A stretch of 51,998 nucleotides of DNA from Xanthobacteraceae bacterium (GTDB lineage: Bacteria > Pseudomonadota > Alphaproteobacteria > Rhizobiales > Xanthobacteraceae). The notes under the pieces are model-generated. The model saw nothing but the letters and a program-made list of their open reading frames with translations. It made no database searches and was not told the origin of the DNA. How positions within the stretch are numbered: the first letter of the stretch is position 1; each line of letters starts with the position of its first letter. The DNA is taken from the NCBI GenBank assembly GCA_024508855.1, contig JANINJ010000025.1, positions 1 through 51,998 on the forward strand, in the 5' to 3' direction. This document shows positions 1-8,169 of the stretch, piece by piece. The position numbers were made by a program, and so were the translations under genes.

Positions 1-2
1 GG

Positions 3-290
3 CTGGTGCGTGGCGGTGCAGGAACCGCGCTGGTCGGCGATCCGCAAACCGTCGCGGCGCGGATCAAGGAGTATCAAAGCATCGGCATCGACACGTTCAT
101 CCTGTCTGGCTATCCGCATCTCGAGGAGGCCTATCGGTTTGCCGAACTGGTTTTTCCGCTGCTGTCGACCCGGTCGCGCGATAACGTGAGGTCCATTCGT
201 CTTAATACCGGTCCGTTCGGCGAGACCATTGCGAACGAAAGCCGGCCCGCCGAGCCGCACGTTCTGAAGATCGGGGCGTCGCAGTCATGA
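3..290 (+). CDS. ssuD: SsuD-type alkanesulfonate monooxygenase, C-terminal part
   Basis: This is the 3' end of a gene entering from the left edge; the first complete codon is at base 3 and about 95 residues are visible. The stretch [19 protein letters not shown], followed by a [21 protein letters not shown] segment, matches the C-terminus of FMNH2-dependent alkanesulfonate monooxygenases of the luciferase family. These release sulfite from alkanesulfonates using reduced flavin from a partner reductase. The stop overlaps the start of the SsuC-like permease by 4 bases, so the two are translationally coupled. A flavin reductase lies two genes downstream. About 40 residues extend beyond the conserved family end and show nothing recognisable. 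Related enzymes act on other substrates, so the exact substrate is open. Confidence 0.85.
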   Translation: MVRGGAGTALVGDPQTVAARIKEYQSIGIDTFILSGYPHLEEAYRFAELVFPLLSTRSRDNVRSIRLNTGPFGETIANESRPAEPHVLKIGASQS

Positions 291-1093
291 GCCTCGCCGA
301 TACCCTTCCGCGCCGCCGTGTTTGGCGTTTGCCCGGCGCCGATGGCGTCATTCCATGGATATTGCCGGTCGTCATCCTGATCGTCTGGCAGATTGCTTGC
401 AGCACGGGTTATGTGCCGACCCGCGTTCTGCCGGCGCCGAGCGACGTGGTGCTTGCGGGCTGGAAGTCGGTGCAATCCGGTGAACTGATCCGCAATATCT
501 GGGTCAGCTTCTGGCGCGCAACCGTCGGCTTCCTGATCGGCGGCGGCATCGGCTTTGCGTTCGGTCTGGCCAACGGACTCTCGCAACTCAGCGACAAGCT
601 CACCGATACGACCTTGCAGATGATCCGAAACGTGCCACATCTGGCACTGATCCCGCTGGTCATTTTGTGGTTCGGCATCGACGAGTCGGCGAAACTGTTC
701 CTGGTCGCACTCGGTGTGTTCTTTCCGATCTATCTCAATACACTGCACGGTATCCGGACCGTCGATCCGCAATTGATCGAGATGGGCCGCATCTACGGCA
801 TGAGCAACGGCGAACTGTTTCGCCGCATCATCTTCCCCGGCGCGCTGCCATCCATCTTCGTCGGCGTTCGGTTCGCGCTCGGCATCATGTGGCTGACGTT
901 GATCGTAGCGGAAACCATCGCCGCATCGTCCGGGCTTGGCTACATGGCGATGCAGGCGCGCGAGTTCATGCTGATCGACGTCGTCGTGCTCAGCATCCTT
1001 ATTTATGCCCTTCTCGGCAAGCTGGCCGACAGCGCCTCGCGCGTTCTCGAGCGGTTGACCCTATCTTGGCATCCCGTATTTCAGAAGCATTGA
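287..1093 (+). CDS. ssuC: Sulfonate/nitrate/taurine-type ABC transporter permease
   Basis: A 268-residue inner-membrane permease of the SsuC/TauC/NrtB group. The N-terminus is short and basic, followed by hydrophobic segments. The binding-protein-dependent transport signature lies around residues 165-205, in [25 protein letters not shown], whose EAA-like loop docks on the ATPase. The start overlaps the upstream monooxygenase stop by 4 bases, and the ATPase gene follows after 8 bases, so the genes form one transcription unit. The position between an SsuD homologue and an SsuB homologue supports import of an organosulfonate, but permeases of this group also carry nitrate, taurine and thiamine-precursor-like compounds. 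No substrate-binding protein is visible here; it may lie upstream of the window. Confidence 0.85.
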   Translation: MSLADTLPRRRVWRLPGADGVIPWILPVVILIVWQIACSTGYVPTRVLPAPSDVVLAGWKSVQSGELIRNIWVSFWRATVGFLIGGGIGFAFGLANGLSQLSDKLTDTTLQMIRNVPHLALIPLVILWFGIDESAKLFLVALGVFFPIYLNTLHGIRTVDPQLIEMGRIYGMSNGELFRRIIFPGALPSIFVGVRFALGIMWLTLIVAETIAASSGLGYMAMQAREFMLIDVVVLSILIYALLGKLADSASRVLERLTLSWHPVFQKH

Positions 1094-1101
1094 GAGTGAC
1101 T

Positions 1102-1965
1102 ATGCAGCAATCCCTTCGTGTATTTCCATCCGACGTGGCATTCGTTCCGCCGACCGCGCTCGTCGAGCAAGCGCGAACCGCGCGGCGTCTGCCTGAGCCG
1201 GTACCGACGTTCACATCAAATGCAGGCGGGCTGTCACTCACGATTCAAAGCTTGCGTAAATCGTTCGGCGATAACGAGGTGCTGCGTGGAATCGATTTGC
1301 ATATTCCGGCGGGCCAGTTCGTCGCCATCGTCGGCCGCAGCGGATGCGGCAAAAGCACGTTATTGCGGTTGATTGCAGGGCTCGAGACGCCGACCTCGGG
1401 CAGCATTAGCTTCGGCGAAGACCCGCGTGCCGAAGATGTGCGCGTCATGTTCCAGGAGCCGCGCTTGTTGCCGTGGGCAACGGTATCGTCGAATGTCGAG
1501 GTCGGCCTGGGCCGTCAACGTTCGCGATCCGATGCAAAGGTCCGTGCCGAGCAGGCGTTGGCCGAAGTTGGACTTAAAGAAAAGCGAGACCAGTGGCCGA
1601 GCGTTCTGTCCGGTGGGCAGAAGCAGCGTGTCGCGCTTGCACGCGCGCTGGTGAGCCATCCGCGCGTGCTGGCATTTGACGAGCCGCTCGGCGCACTGGA
1701 TGCGTTGACGCGAATTTCCATGCAGCGGTTGCTGGAGCGGGTGTGGCGCGAACAGACCTTCACCGCCATCCTCGTCACCCACGATGTGTCGGAAGCCGTG
1801 GCCCTGGCTGACCGTGTGCTCGTGATCGAGGATGGGCGCATAGCCCACGATGTCCTGATCGATATCGCGCGTCCGCGCCAACATGGGAGCGCCGATCTGG
1901 CGGCGCTCGAGGGCTCCATTCTGGGCCACCTGCTGTCGGCCGGCGATGACGGTATGGATGGATGA
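1102..1965 (+). CDS. ssuB: Sulfonate-type ABC transporter ATP-binding protein
   Basis: A 287-residue ATPase that energises the adjacent permease. Walker A (GRSGCGKST) is at residues 78-86, the Q-loop lies in [13 protein letters not shown], the signature is [15 protein letters not shown] and Walker B ends in DEPLGALD. The LLPW segment is typical of SsuB/TauB/NrtD ATPases. The frame is open far upstream, but the ATG at 1102, 8 bases after the permease stop, is the sensible start because earlier codons overlap the permease and encode arginine-rich shadow sequence. The roughly 40 residues before the ABC domain are longer than in minimal SsuB proteins, as in many alphaproteobacterial versions. The gene is in one unit with the permease and the flavin reductase. 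Confidence 0.85.
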   Translation: MQQSLRVFPSDVAFVPPTALVEQARTARRLPEPVPTFTSNAGGLSLTIQSLRKSFGDNEVLRGIDLHIPAGQFVAIVGRSGCGKSTLLRLIAGLETPTSGSISFGEDPRAEDVRVMFQEPRLLPWATVSSNVEVGLGRQRSRSDAKVRAEQALAEVGLKEKRDQWPSVLSGGQKQRVALARALVSHPRVLAFDEPLGALDALTRISMQRLLERVWREQTFTAILVTHDVSEAVALADRVLVIEDGRIAHDVLIDIARPRQHGSADLAALEGSILGHLLSAGDDGMDG

Positions 1966-1972
1966 GGAAAAA

Positions 1973-2554
1973 ATGAACCTGGTCGCCCGCAATGTTCCTG
2001 TGGCGCGAGCGATTGCGCCGAATGAATTCCGTCACGCGATGCGTCACCTCGTGGGCGGAGTCAGCGTCATCACGGCCGGCCGCGGCGGCGATATCTCGGG
2101 AATGACCGTGACATCGGCCTCGTCGCTGGCGGTCGATCCTCCCACTCTGATCGTCGCGATCAATCGGGATGCTTCGTCGCTGCCTATGTTGCGGCGTTAT
2201 GGTGCATTCGGCGTCAATATCCTGTCCGGTGAGCAGGTCGACGTTGCCGAGCGTTTCGCAGGGAAGGGTGGACTCAAGGGAGCGGAGCGTTTCGCGGGTA
2301 GTGTCTGGATCGCGGGACCATCCGGCGTGCCGTTGCTGAGGGATGCATTGGTCGCAATCGGCTGCGAGGTGGAGGAAATTATCGAGCGGCACTCCCATGC
2401 CATCGTGATCGGACACGTCGTTCATCTGGCTTCCACGGAGGGGCCCGCAGCGCTGGCCTATTGGCGCGGGAAATATCTCGCGGTGGAACAGGATCGTGAC
2501 GCCTCACGTCTGGCCGAGGTCAGCCTTCCGACATCGCGTGCGCTGTGGGACTAG
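1973..2554 (+). CDS. Flavin reductase-like protein
   Basis: A 193-residue member of the flavin reductase domain family (relatives: RutF, HpaC and the small subunits of two-component monooxygenases). These reduce FMN or FAD with NAD(P)H and hand the reduced flavin to a partner oxygenase. The family hallmark TVTSASSL is at residues 45-52, followed by a PPTLIVAINRDASS strand and a YGAFGVNIL segment. The start at 1973 is preceded by GAGGAAAA; an in-frame ATG at 1955 overlaps ssuB and is less likely. The gene lies 7 bases after ssuB. The upstream SsuD homologue is the natural partner, since SsuD needs a separate reductase. The classical SsuE belongs to a different fold, so this is a replacement of that role by inference. 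Confidence 0.8.
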   Translation: MNLVARNVPVARAIAPNEFRHAMRHLVGGVSVITAGRGGDISGMTVTSASSLAVDPPTLIVAINRDASSLPMLRRYGAFGVNILSGEQVDVAERFAGKGGLKGAERFAGSVWIAGPSGVPLLRDALVAIGCEVEEIIERHSHAIVIGHVVHLASTEGPAALAYWRGKYLAVEQDRDASRLAEVSLPTSRALWD

Positions 2555-2564
2555 ACCCGGAATT

Positions 2565-3236
2565 CTATCGCCTTGCCCGATCCAGATATGAATACGCGGT
2601 GGCTCTGGATATTCCGAACTGTTCGGCGACCTGCGTAATTCCCTTTCTGATGCCGAAGATTCCCTTTTCGTCGAGAATCCGGAAAAGGGCGATGCGCTGC
2701 TTCGCGCTTAGTTCGTCGAACTGCTGATCCCTCAATTCCTGCGACAGCACGACATCGATGACTTCTCGGATATCGTCCGTGAAGGTCGCCGGTGCTTGAA
2801 TCGGCGCAGTCTGACCGGAGATTCCGGACAGGAAAGCCGCAGCGCTTCGAACTTCCGTGATGTCCAGGTTGAGACAGAACGCGCCAAACACCTTGTTGCG
2901 GTTGTCCCTCAAAATAAGCGTGGTCGATTTGACGTCGCGGCCCCACGGAAGCTGGGTGATGTAGTTCATCTGGTCTTTCGCAGCTTCGCCTTCTGCGAGC
3001 AGCGACAATCCGATCTGCGACATCGATCCGCCCACGGACCGTTTCGTAACCTGACCGCCGATCGCGACGATCGATTTCTCCGGCGTCCGGAAATCGTGCA
3101 GGACGATTTCGCAGTGGGGACCAATTGCCGCAGCGAGCCCGTTCACGATGGTCTTGAGGGCTGCCAGCCGCTGATCCGCATCGCTCTTCAACGCGGGCTT
3201 GCGAATAGCATTCCGTCGTTTTGTTGCTTTGGTCAT
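2565..3236 (-). CDS. YheO/DauR-type transcriptional regulator
   Basis: A 223-residue DNA-binding regulator. The N-terminal two thirds match the YheO-like PAS domain: an AAIGPHCEIVLHDF strand, then SIVAIGGQVTKRSVGG and a TLILRDNRNKVFGAFCLNLDI segment. The C-terminal 30 residues form a helix-turn-helix (ITQVAEQFGISRATAYSYL), as in DauR, which controls D-arginine catabolism. I chose the ATG at 3236 because the PAS homology begins soon after it; the frame is open for 30 more codons upstream without homology. The gene is divergent from the RidA/molybdenum-hydroxylase genes and tail-to-tail with the flavin reductase, so it is the likely local regulator. The effector is unknown. A 26-bp near-palindrome sits between it and RidA. 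Confidence 0.75.
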   Translation of the reverse strand: MTKATKRRNAIRKPALKSDADQRLAALKTIVNGLAAAIGPHCEIVLHDFRTPEKSIVAIGGQVTKRSVGGSMSQIGLSLLAEGEAAKDQMNYITQLPWGRDVKSTTLILRDNRNKVFGAFCLNLDITEVRSAAAFLSGISGQTAPIQAPATFTDDIREVIDVVLSQELRDQQFDELSAKQRIALFRILDEKGIFGIRKGITQVAEQFGISRATAYSYLDRARR

Positions 3237-3295
3237 GGACCTTTTCACGTTTGTCCGGCCGTAGATTGAGCAGTCTATAGCCGCCCGCTGCACAT

Positions 3296-3321
3296 TTCGA
3301 AAGCATCCGGATGCATTCGAA
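3296..3321. promoter_or_regulatory. Near-palindromic operator candidate in divergent region
   Basis: Thirteen bases at 3296-3308 (TTCGAAAGCATCC) are the reverse complement of 3309-3321 with a single mismatched pair (3302/3315). The site also contains a direct repeat, TTCGAAAGCA at 3296-3305 and 3316-3325, spaced 20 bp apart, about two helical turns. It lies 59 bp upstream of the regulator start (2565-3236, minus strand) and 29 bp before a TTGACA box at 3350 on the plus strand. Both the symmetry and the position fit a dimeric regulator acting on both divergent genes. Confidence 0.6.
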
Positions 3322-3349
3322 AGCAATCAAGACAAAAAGTCCAGCCTGC

Positions 3350-3377
3350 TTGACAGTATGTCCAGTATCTGTAATTT
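3350..3377 (+). promoter_or_regulatory. Possible sigma70-type promoter for RidA/molybdenum hydroxylase operon
   Basis: TTGACA at 3350-3355 is a perfect -35 hexamer. TAATTT at 3372-3377, 16 bp further on, is a fair -10. It lies 52 bp upstream of the RidA start and just downstream of the palindromic operator candidate. Assigned by eye only. Confidence 0.4.
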
Positions 3378-3429
3378 CTGCCGAAATCCGGGGCCGATGT
3401 GCGGCGTTCGGACCGAGCGGGGACGCGGG

Positions 3430-3816
3430 ATGTCAAAGGAACTGATCGAAACACCGCACGCGCCGCCGGCGCGAGGTGCCTATTCCCGTGCGTTGCGGGC
3501 GGGTGGATTCATCTTCGTTGCGGGCCAGAGCGCACGCGATGAAGAGTTGCGGGTCGTCGGTTCGTCCATCGAGGAGCAGACCGAAGTCACACTCGGGAAC
3601 ATCGAAAAAATCCTCAAGGACGCGGGCGCGGAATTATCCGATATCGTGCAGTCCACCGTGCATCTGAGCGATCTGACGAATTTCAGCAGGTACGATGAAG
3701 TGTATGCGCGCATCATGCCGCCGCCGCATCCGGTGCGCACGACGGTCGGAAGTGTGCTGGCGCCGGGCGTATTGATCGAGATCAACGTGGTTGCTTGTGC
3801 ACCCGGACCTGTGTGA
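3430..3816 (+). CDS. RidA family protein (YjgF/YER057c/UK114)
   Basis: A 128-residue RidA-fold protein. The family core is present: GFIFVAGQSARD in the N-terminal half, the helix VTLGNIEKILKDAGAEL, and the C-terminal strand PHPVRTTVGSVLAPGVLIEIN with the conserved Arg103 and Glu117 that in RidA bind and hydrolyse enamine/imine intermediates. I chose the ATG at 3430; the frame is open to 3358 but without homology. It is the first gene of the molybdenum hydroxylase unit, 6 bases before the large subunit. In known pathways RidA relatives (for example RutC in pyrimidine breakdown) deaminate reactive enamines or aminoacrylates, so its presence here hints at a nitrogen-containing substrate. That last step is inference. 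Confidence 0.85.
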   Translation: MSKELIETPHAPPARGAYSRALRAGGFIFVAGQSARDEELRVVGSSIEEQTEVTLGNIEKILKDAGAELSDIVQSTVHLSDLTNFSRYDEVYARIMPPPHPVRTTVGSVLAPGVLIEINVVACAPGPV

Positions 3817-3822
3817 GTCCAC

Positions 3823-6198
3823 ATGAGCGCAGCATCTGCTCCGATCGACGGGGACAATCGCCAGGGGATCGGCTCGTCGCCCAGGCGAAATGAAGACCGT
3901 CGTTTCCTCGATGGCAAAGGCGAATATGTCGCCGACATCCGCGTGCCCGGTATGTCGGAGGCCGTGTTCCTTCGCAGCCCGATCGCGCACGGCCGGATCC
4001 GATCGGTCGAGGTGCCGCCGGAGCACCAGGGCAAGGTGTTCTTTGCCGCCGATATTGCATTTGCAAAGCCGATTGTCGCGGCCAGCGCAGCTCCGAATTT
4101 TCAGCGTTCCGACTATCCTCCGCTTGCCGTCGACAAGGTGCGGTTCGTCGGCGATATCGTGGCAATCTGCATCGCTCCGACGCGGGCGGAGGCGGAAGAT
4201 ATCGCGCAAGCGTGCGTGATCGATTTCGAAGAATTGCCGCCGATCTGGGATATCGACGTGGCACTCGCGCCCGATGCGCCGTTGATCCACGATCATTGGA
4301 CTAATAATCTTTACGTCGAGACGCGGATCGAGACCGGCGATATCGAGGCTGCGCGCAAAAGCGCGCCGGTGACGGTCCGCAAGTCGTTGCGCATGGGGCG
4401 CCACGCCGGCGTCTCGCTCGAGTGCCGCGGCGTAGTGGCTCATTACGATCGGCGTCTGGACGAACTGGTCATCTACAGTTCCACCCAGTTTCCTCACGTT
4501 ATTCGTTCTATCCTGGCCGAATGCCTTGGTGTGTCCGAAGGCAAGCTCAGGGTGATCGCGCCGGATGTCGGTGGCGGTTTCGGCATCAAGAACAATTTCA
4601 ATCCGGAAGAACTGGCAATTGCCGCGCTTTCGCTGAAGCTTGGTCAGCCGCTGCGCTGGATCGAGGACCGGCGCGAGCATCTGATCGCGTCGCCTCACGC
4701 GCGCGAACATCGCTATGAACTTACTGCCTATGCGGACCAGAGCGGACGCGTGCTGGCGCTCGATGCGGTTGTGGTCGTGGATGCCGGCGCCTATTCTGTG
4801 TGGCCGTGGACCGCATCCATGGAGGCCGGCATGTCCGCCGGTATCATGACGGGCCCGTACGATATCCCGATTTATCGCGGCGTGGCGCGGACCGTCTGCA
4901 CCAACAAATCCCCGATGGGACCTTATCGTGGCGTCGGGCGTTCCGGCGCGTGCTTCGCGATCGAAACCTTGATCGACGAGGTAGCTCGCAGCGTGGGTCG
5001 CGATCCGATCGATGTCCGCATCGAAAACATGGTGCGGCCGGAATCGATGCCGTATCGCAGCGCGACCCACAAGCTCTACGACAGCGGGGATTACCCGGAG
5101 TGCGCGCGACGTACCGCCGAGGCCATCGACGTCGCCGCAATCCGCAAGCGCCAAACGGAAGTGTCGCCTGATGGGCGGCTGATCGGGCTTGGCATGGCGA
5201 GCTACACTGAACAGACCGCGCATGGCACTGCCGAGTGGGTGGCGCGCGGGCTTCCGGTCGTATTCGGCTACGAGCCGGCGCTGGCACGGTTCACGCCTGA
5301 CGGGAAACTGGTTCTGTTCGTCGGAATCCAGAACCATGGCCAGGGACTTGAGACCACGCTGGCGCAGGTAGCCAATCAGGAACTGGCAATTCCGGTCGCC
5401 GACGTCATCGTGCGGCACGGCGACAGTTCGGTGTCGCCTTACGGGATGGGCACCTTCGCCTCGCGCAGCATGACGATGGCCGGCGGGGCCGTCTCGGCAG
5501 CCTGCGCGCAACTCGCGGAAAAAATCCGGCGTATCGGCGCCCATCTGCTTCAGGCGCCGCGCGACGAAGTTCACCTCGCGGACGGACGCGTGCATTTCGG
5601 GACGCAAAGCGTTGCGTTCAAGGATGTCTGTCAGGCGGCGTTTCTGCATCCCGAAAGGCTGCCCGAAGGCGAAGATCCGGCGCTTGAGGTCAATGCCGTC
5701 TATCAGCCAGGCCGCAGCACCGGCGCATTCTCCTATGCGACCCATGCCTGCGTCGTTGCGGTCGATCCGGGGACGGGCCACACCGAAATTCTGGATTACG
5801 TCGTCTGTCACGACTGCGGTACCATGGTGAATCCCATGATCGTCGAGGCGCAGGTCGTTGGCGGTGTGGCGCAGGGGCTGGGCACCGCACTTTACGAAGA
5901 AATTCCCTACGATGAAAACGGCCAGCCGCTGGCGTCGACGTTCCTTGATTACATGATCCCCGGCGCGACCGAAGTCCCGGACGTTCGCGTGCTGCATATG
6001 GAGACGCCGTCGCCGCATACCCGCTTCGGGATCAAGGGGATGGGCGAAGGCGGGGCGATCGCGCCGCCGGCCGCAGTACTCAACGCCGTTAACGACGCGC
6101 TGCGATCGCTCAACGCCGCCGTCACGGAAACACCTGTCACGCCGGAGCGTATCCTGGATGCGATCGCATCGTCGGCCGGGCAAAGGGTTTCAGCATGA
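3823..6198 (+). CDS. Xanthine dehydrogenase-family molybdopterin-binding large subunit
   Basis: A 791-residue catalytic subunit of a molybdenum hydroxylase, which inserts an oxygen atom from water at an electron-poor C-H bond of an aldehyde or N-heterocycle. An a/b hammerhead domain covers roughly residues 20-150 and the molybdenum cofactor domain the rest. Visible signatures are DVGGGFGIKNNFNPEE near residue 250, GPYRGVGRSG near residue 366 and GMGEGGAIAPP with the base-catalyst Glu742. The AYRCSFR loop of true CO dehydrogenase is absent (GPYRGVG is found instead), so this is not a form I CO dehydrogenase. The stop overlaps the FAD subunit start by 4 bases. Isoquinoline, nicotinate, aldehyde and purine substrates are all possible. 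Confidence 0.85.
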   Translation: MSAASAPIDGDNRQGIGSSPRRNEDRRFLDGKGEYVADIRVPGMSEAVFLRSPIAHGRIRSVEVPPEHQGKVFFAADIAFAKPIVAASAAPNFQRSDYPPLAVDKVRFVGDIVAICIAPTRAEAEDIAQACVIDFEELPPIWDIDVALAPDAPLIHDHWTNNLYVETRIETGDIEAARKSAPVTVRKSLRMGRHAGVSLECRGVVAHYDRRLDELVIYSSTQFPHVIRSILAECLGVSEGKLRVIAPDVGGGFGIKNNFNPEELAIAALSLKLGQPLRWIEDRREHLIASPHAREHRYELTAYADQSGRVLALDAVVVVDAGAYSVWPWTASMEAGMSAGIMTGPYDIPIYRGVARTVCTNKSPMGPYRGVGRSGACFAIETLIDEVARSVGRDPIDVRIENMVRPESMPYRSATHKLYDSGDYPECARRTAEAIDVAAIRKRQTEVSPDGRLIGLGMASYTEQTAHGTAEWVARGLPVVFGYEPALARFTPDGKLVLFVGIQNHGQGLETTLAQVANQELAIPVADVIVRHGDSSVSPYGMGTFASRSMTMAGGAVSAACAQLAEKIRRIGAHLLQAPRDEVHLADGRVHFGTQSVAFKDVCQAAFLHPERLPEGEDPALEVNAVYQPGRSTGAFSYATHACVVAVDPGTGHTEILDYVVCHDCGTMVNPMIVEAQVVGGVAQGLGTALYEEIPYDENGQPLASTFLDYMIPGATEVPDVRVLHMETPSPHTRFGIKGMGEGGAIAPPAAVLNAVNDALRSLNAAVTETPVTPERILDAIASSAGQRVSA

Positions 6199-7025
6199 AG
6201 CCCGCACCGTTTTCATATCACCGTGCAACGTCGGTCGACGACGCAGTGGCAGCGCTGACGCAAGGCGCCGGCATGGCACGGATTTTGGCCGGTGGGCAAT
6301 CGCTGGTGCCGATGCTGAACTTGCGTCTGGCGCCGCTGGACACCGTCATCGATATCAGTCGGGTCGACAGTTTGCGGCAGGCACATGACGATGCGGATTC
6401 GGTGCGTTACGGTGCATTAGTCACTCACGCGGCGTTCGAAGATCGCCGCGTTCCCGATGGCTCCAACGGATTGATGCCGTTTGTGGCCGGGCAGATCGCA
6501 TATCGGGCGGTTCGTAACCGCGGCACGATCGGAGGGTCGCTCGCGCTTGCCGATCCCGCGGCGGATTGGCTGACGACGCTCGTCGCGCTGGAGGGCAAGC
6601 TTCTGATCGCGGGGCCGGAAGGCCGGCGAGCGGTGGCGGCTGCCGATTTCGTGATCGGATCGTATCTGACCGATCTCGCGGAGAACGAAATGATCGAAGC
6701 GGTCGTTGTTCCGCGTCGATCGGCAACGGAGCGTTGGGGACATTACAAAGTCGCGCGCAAGACCGGCGAATACGCCGAGTCCATGGCGATCGCGCTTGTC
6801 GACAAGGCACGCAACTATGCGCGGCTGGTCGTTGGCGCGACCGATGGCGCTCCGCTCGTCCTGGAACAGGCCGCGCAGGCATTTCTCGACGGGCGTACCG
6901 ATGACGCCCTCCGTGTCGTGATCCGTGACGAATTATTGGCGGCAGGGCGCGAATTCTCGGCGGCACGATTGACCATGCATACCACTGTCGCGATGCGCGG
7001 ATTGAAGGGCGCAGCAGCAAAATGA
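6195..7025 (+). CDS. Molybdenum hydroxylase FAD-binding medium subunit
   Basis: A 276-residue FAD subunit of the CoxM/xanthine dehydrogenase medium-chain family. It passes electrons from the iron-sulfur clusters to an acceptor. The two FAD-binding loops are visible: AGGQSLVPML at residues 32-41 and RNRGTIGGSLALADPAAD near residue 110. A C-terminal CO_deh_flav_C-like domain follows. Four-base overlaps with both the large subunit and the 2Fe-2S subunit show a translationally coupled three-subunit enzyme in the order large, medium, small. Length is normal for the family. Confidence 0.88.
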   Translation: MKPAPFSYHRATSVDDAVAALTQGAGMARILAGGQSLVPMLNLRLAPLDTVIDISRVDSLRQAHDDADSVRYGALVTHAAFEDRRVPDGSNGLMPFVAGQIAYRAVRNRGTIGGSLALADPAADWLTTLVALEGKLLIAGPEGRRAVAAADFVIGSYLTDLAENEMIEAVVVPRRSATERWGHYKVARKTGEYAESMAIALVDKARNYARLVVGATDGAPLVLEQAAQAFLDGRTDDALRVVIRDELLAAGREFSAARLTMHTTVAMRGLKGAAAK

Positions 7026-7507
7026 AGGTAACGATTTCACTCACGGTGAACGGCGCGCAGATCCGGCGCGATGTCGAGCCGCGAACCAGTCTTGCTGATT
7101 TCCTGCGAGAGGAATTGCGGCTGACCGCAACGCATCTCGGCTGCGAGCACGGCGTCTGCGGTGCCTGCACGGTGATGGTGGATGGCGCCCCGGCGCGCGC
7201 GTGCATTGCTCTGGCGGTCTCGTTGGACGGCGCCGAGATCAGAACGGTCGAGGGATTTGCCGAAGACGCCGCGATGGGCGTCATCAAGGAGGCTTTCCAT
7301 CAGGAACACGGCTTGCAGTGCGGCTTCTGTACGCCGGGCATGCTCATCAGTGCACGCGATCTGATTGCGCGCCATCCGGAGGCCGACGACGTCGGCATTC
7401 GCCGCGCGATGAGTGGCAACCTCTGCCGCTGCACCGGTTACCAGGGGATCGTCCGTTCGATCAAAAGTGCAGCACGTCAACTGTCGTCCCAAGGCAAGCA
7501 GCCATGA
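7022..7507 (+). CDS. Molybdenum hydroxylase 2Fe-2S small subunit
   Basis: A 161-residue iron-sulfur subunit. All eight cluster cysteines are present: the plant-ferredoxin-type set Cys41, Cys46, Cys49 and Cys61 ([12 protein letters not shown]) and the C-terminal helical set Cys100, Cys103, Cys135 and Cys137 (QCGFCTPG and NLCRCTGYQ). It relays electrons from the molybdenum site to FAD. The start overlaps the FAD subunit by 4 bases and the stop overlaps the CoxG-like gene by 4 bases. Length matches the family. Confidence 0.92.
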   Translation: MKVTISLTVNGAQIRRDVEPRTSLADFLREELRLTATHLGCEHGVCGACTVMVDGAPARACIALAVSLDGAEIRTVEGFAEDAAMGVIKEAFHQEHGLQCGFCTPGMLISARDLIARHPEADDVGIRRAMSGNLCRCTGYQGIVRSIKSAARQLSSQGKQP

Positions 7508-8109
7508 AGATCACCAAGCAATTCAGCCTCGCATATCCACGCGACGCCGTTTGGAAAGCAATGGGCGACGTTTACCAGGTCGCCGAATGCCTTCCGGGGG
7601 CATCGATTGTCGAGGACCTGGGCGACAATCGCTACAAGGGAAAGTTTTCGGTGAAAGTGGGGCCGATGGCCGCCGCGTTCGCCGGCGAAGTCGGAATCGA
7701 ACGGAAGCCGGAAGACTGGACGGCGGTGGTCACCGGTAAGGGCGCCGATGCGCGCTCGGGATCGCGCGCCAACGGCAGCATGACATATGCGCTGACGGCG
7801 CGGGAAGCCGCGCAGACCGATGTGGATGTGGTTTGCGAGATCAATCTGGCCGGCGCGCTCGCCCAGTTCGGCAAGGGCGCCGTCATACAGGAGATAGCCA
7901 ACCGCATCACGGCGGAGTTCGTCCGCAACTTCGAGGCCAAGGTGGCTGCATCCGCGACACGTGAGACGCCACAGCTGCAGATCCATCGGCAGGAGAATGA
8001 GGTTCAGCCGGCACCGCGTGCGGCAGAGAGCCTCGATGTCGGAAATTTGTTCTGGACCATGCTGAAAGAGCGCATCGCCGCGTTCTTTCGGCGCCTGTCA
8101 GGCAACTGA
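7504..8109 (+). CDS. CoxG-like carbon monoxide dehydrogenase subunit G family (SRPBCC) protein
   Basis: A 201-residue protein whose first 150 residues match the CoxG/SRPBCC fold: SLAYPRDAVWKAMGDVYQVAECLPGA at the N-terminus, then GKFSVKVGPMAAAFAGEV and an AGALAQFGKGAVIQEIANRI helix. CoxG of Oligotropha anchors the molybdenum enzyme to the membrane; whether this one does is unknown. The C-terminus carries a charged linker and then LFWTMLKERIAAFFRRL, a possible amphipathic membrane-binding helix. The ATG at 7504 overlaps the small subunit stop; the longer open frame upstream is shadow coding. It closes the hydroxylase operon. Confidence 0.82.
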   Translation: MKITKQFSLAYPRDAVWKAMGDVYQVAECLPGASIVEDLGDNRYKGKFSVKVGPMAAAFAGEVGIERKPEDWTAVVTGKGADARSGSRANGSMTYALTAREAAQTDVDVVCEINLAGALAQFGKGAVIQEIANRITAEFVRNFEAKVAASATRETPQLQIHRQENEVQPAPRAAESLDVGNLFWTMLKERIAAFFRRLSGN

Positions 8110-8118
8110 AGCTGGAAT

Positions 8119-8144
8119 CGTAAATTTCTTTCGGACGTAAATTT
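8119..8144 (+). promoter_or_regulatory. CGTAAATTT direct repeat upstream of the livK-like gene
   Basis: CGTAAATTT occurs at 8119-8127 and again at 8136-8144, 17 bp apart, in the 60-bp AT-rich gap before the substrate-binding protein gene. The spacing fits a tandem activator site or a promoter-associated element. No match to a named regulator is claimed. Confidence 0.35.
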
Positions 8145-8169
8145 ATCAATGAACAAGAGGAGAGAGGGA

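Noticed and set aside
3634-6183. An 849-residue open frame on the minus strand across the molybdenum hydroxylase.
   Set aside because: It is antisense to a clear family member, rich in Arg, His and Asp as mirror-frame GC-rich DNA tends to be, and shows no domain.
3823-8109. Carbon monoxide dehydrogenase (coxLMSG).
   Set aside because: Subunit order and the CoxG-like gene fit, but the large subunit has GPYRGVG where CO dehydrogenase has the AYRCSFR active-site loop; no coxDEF maturation genes are present.
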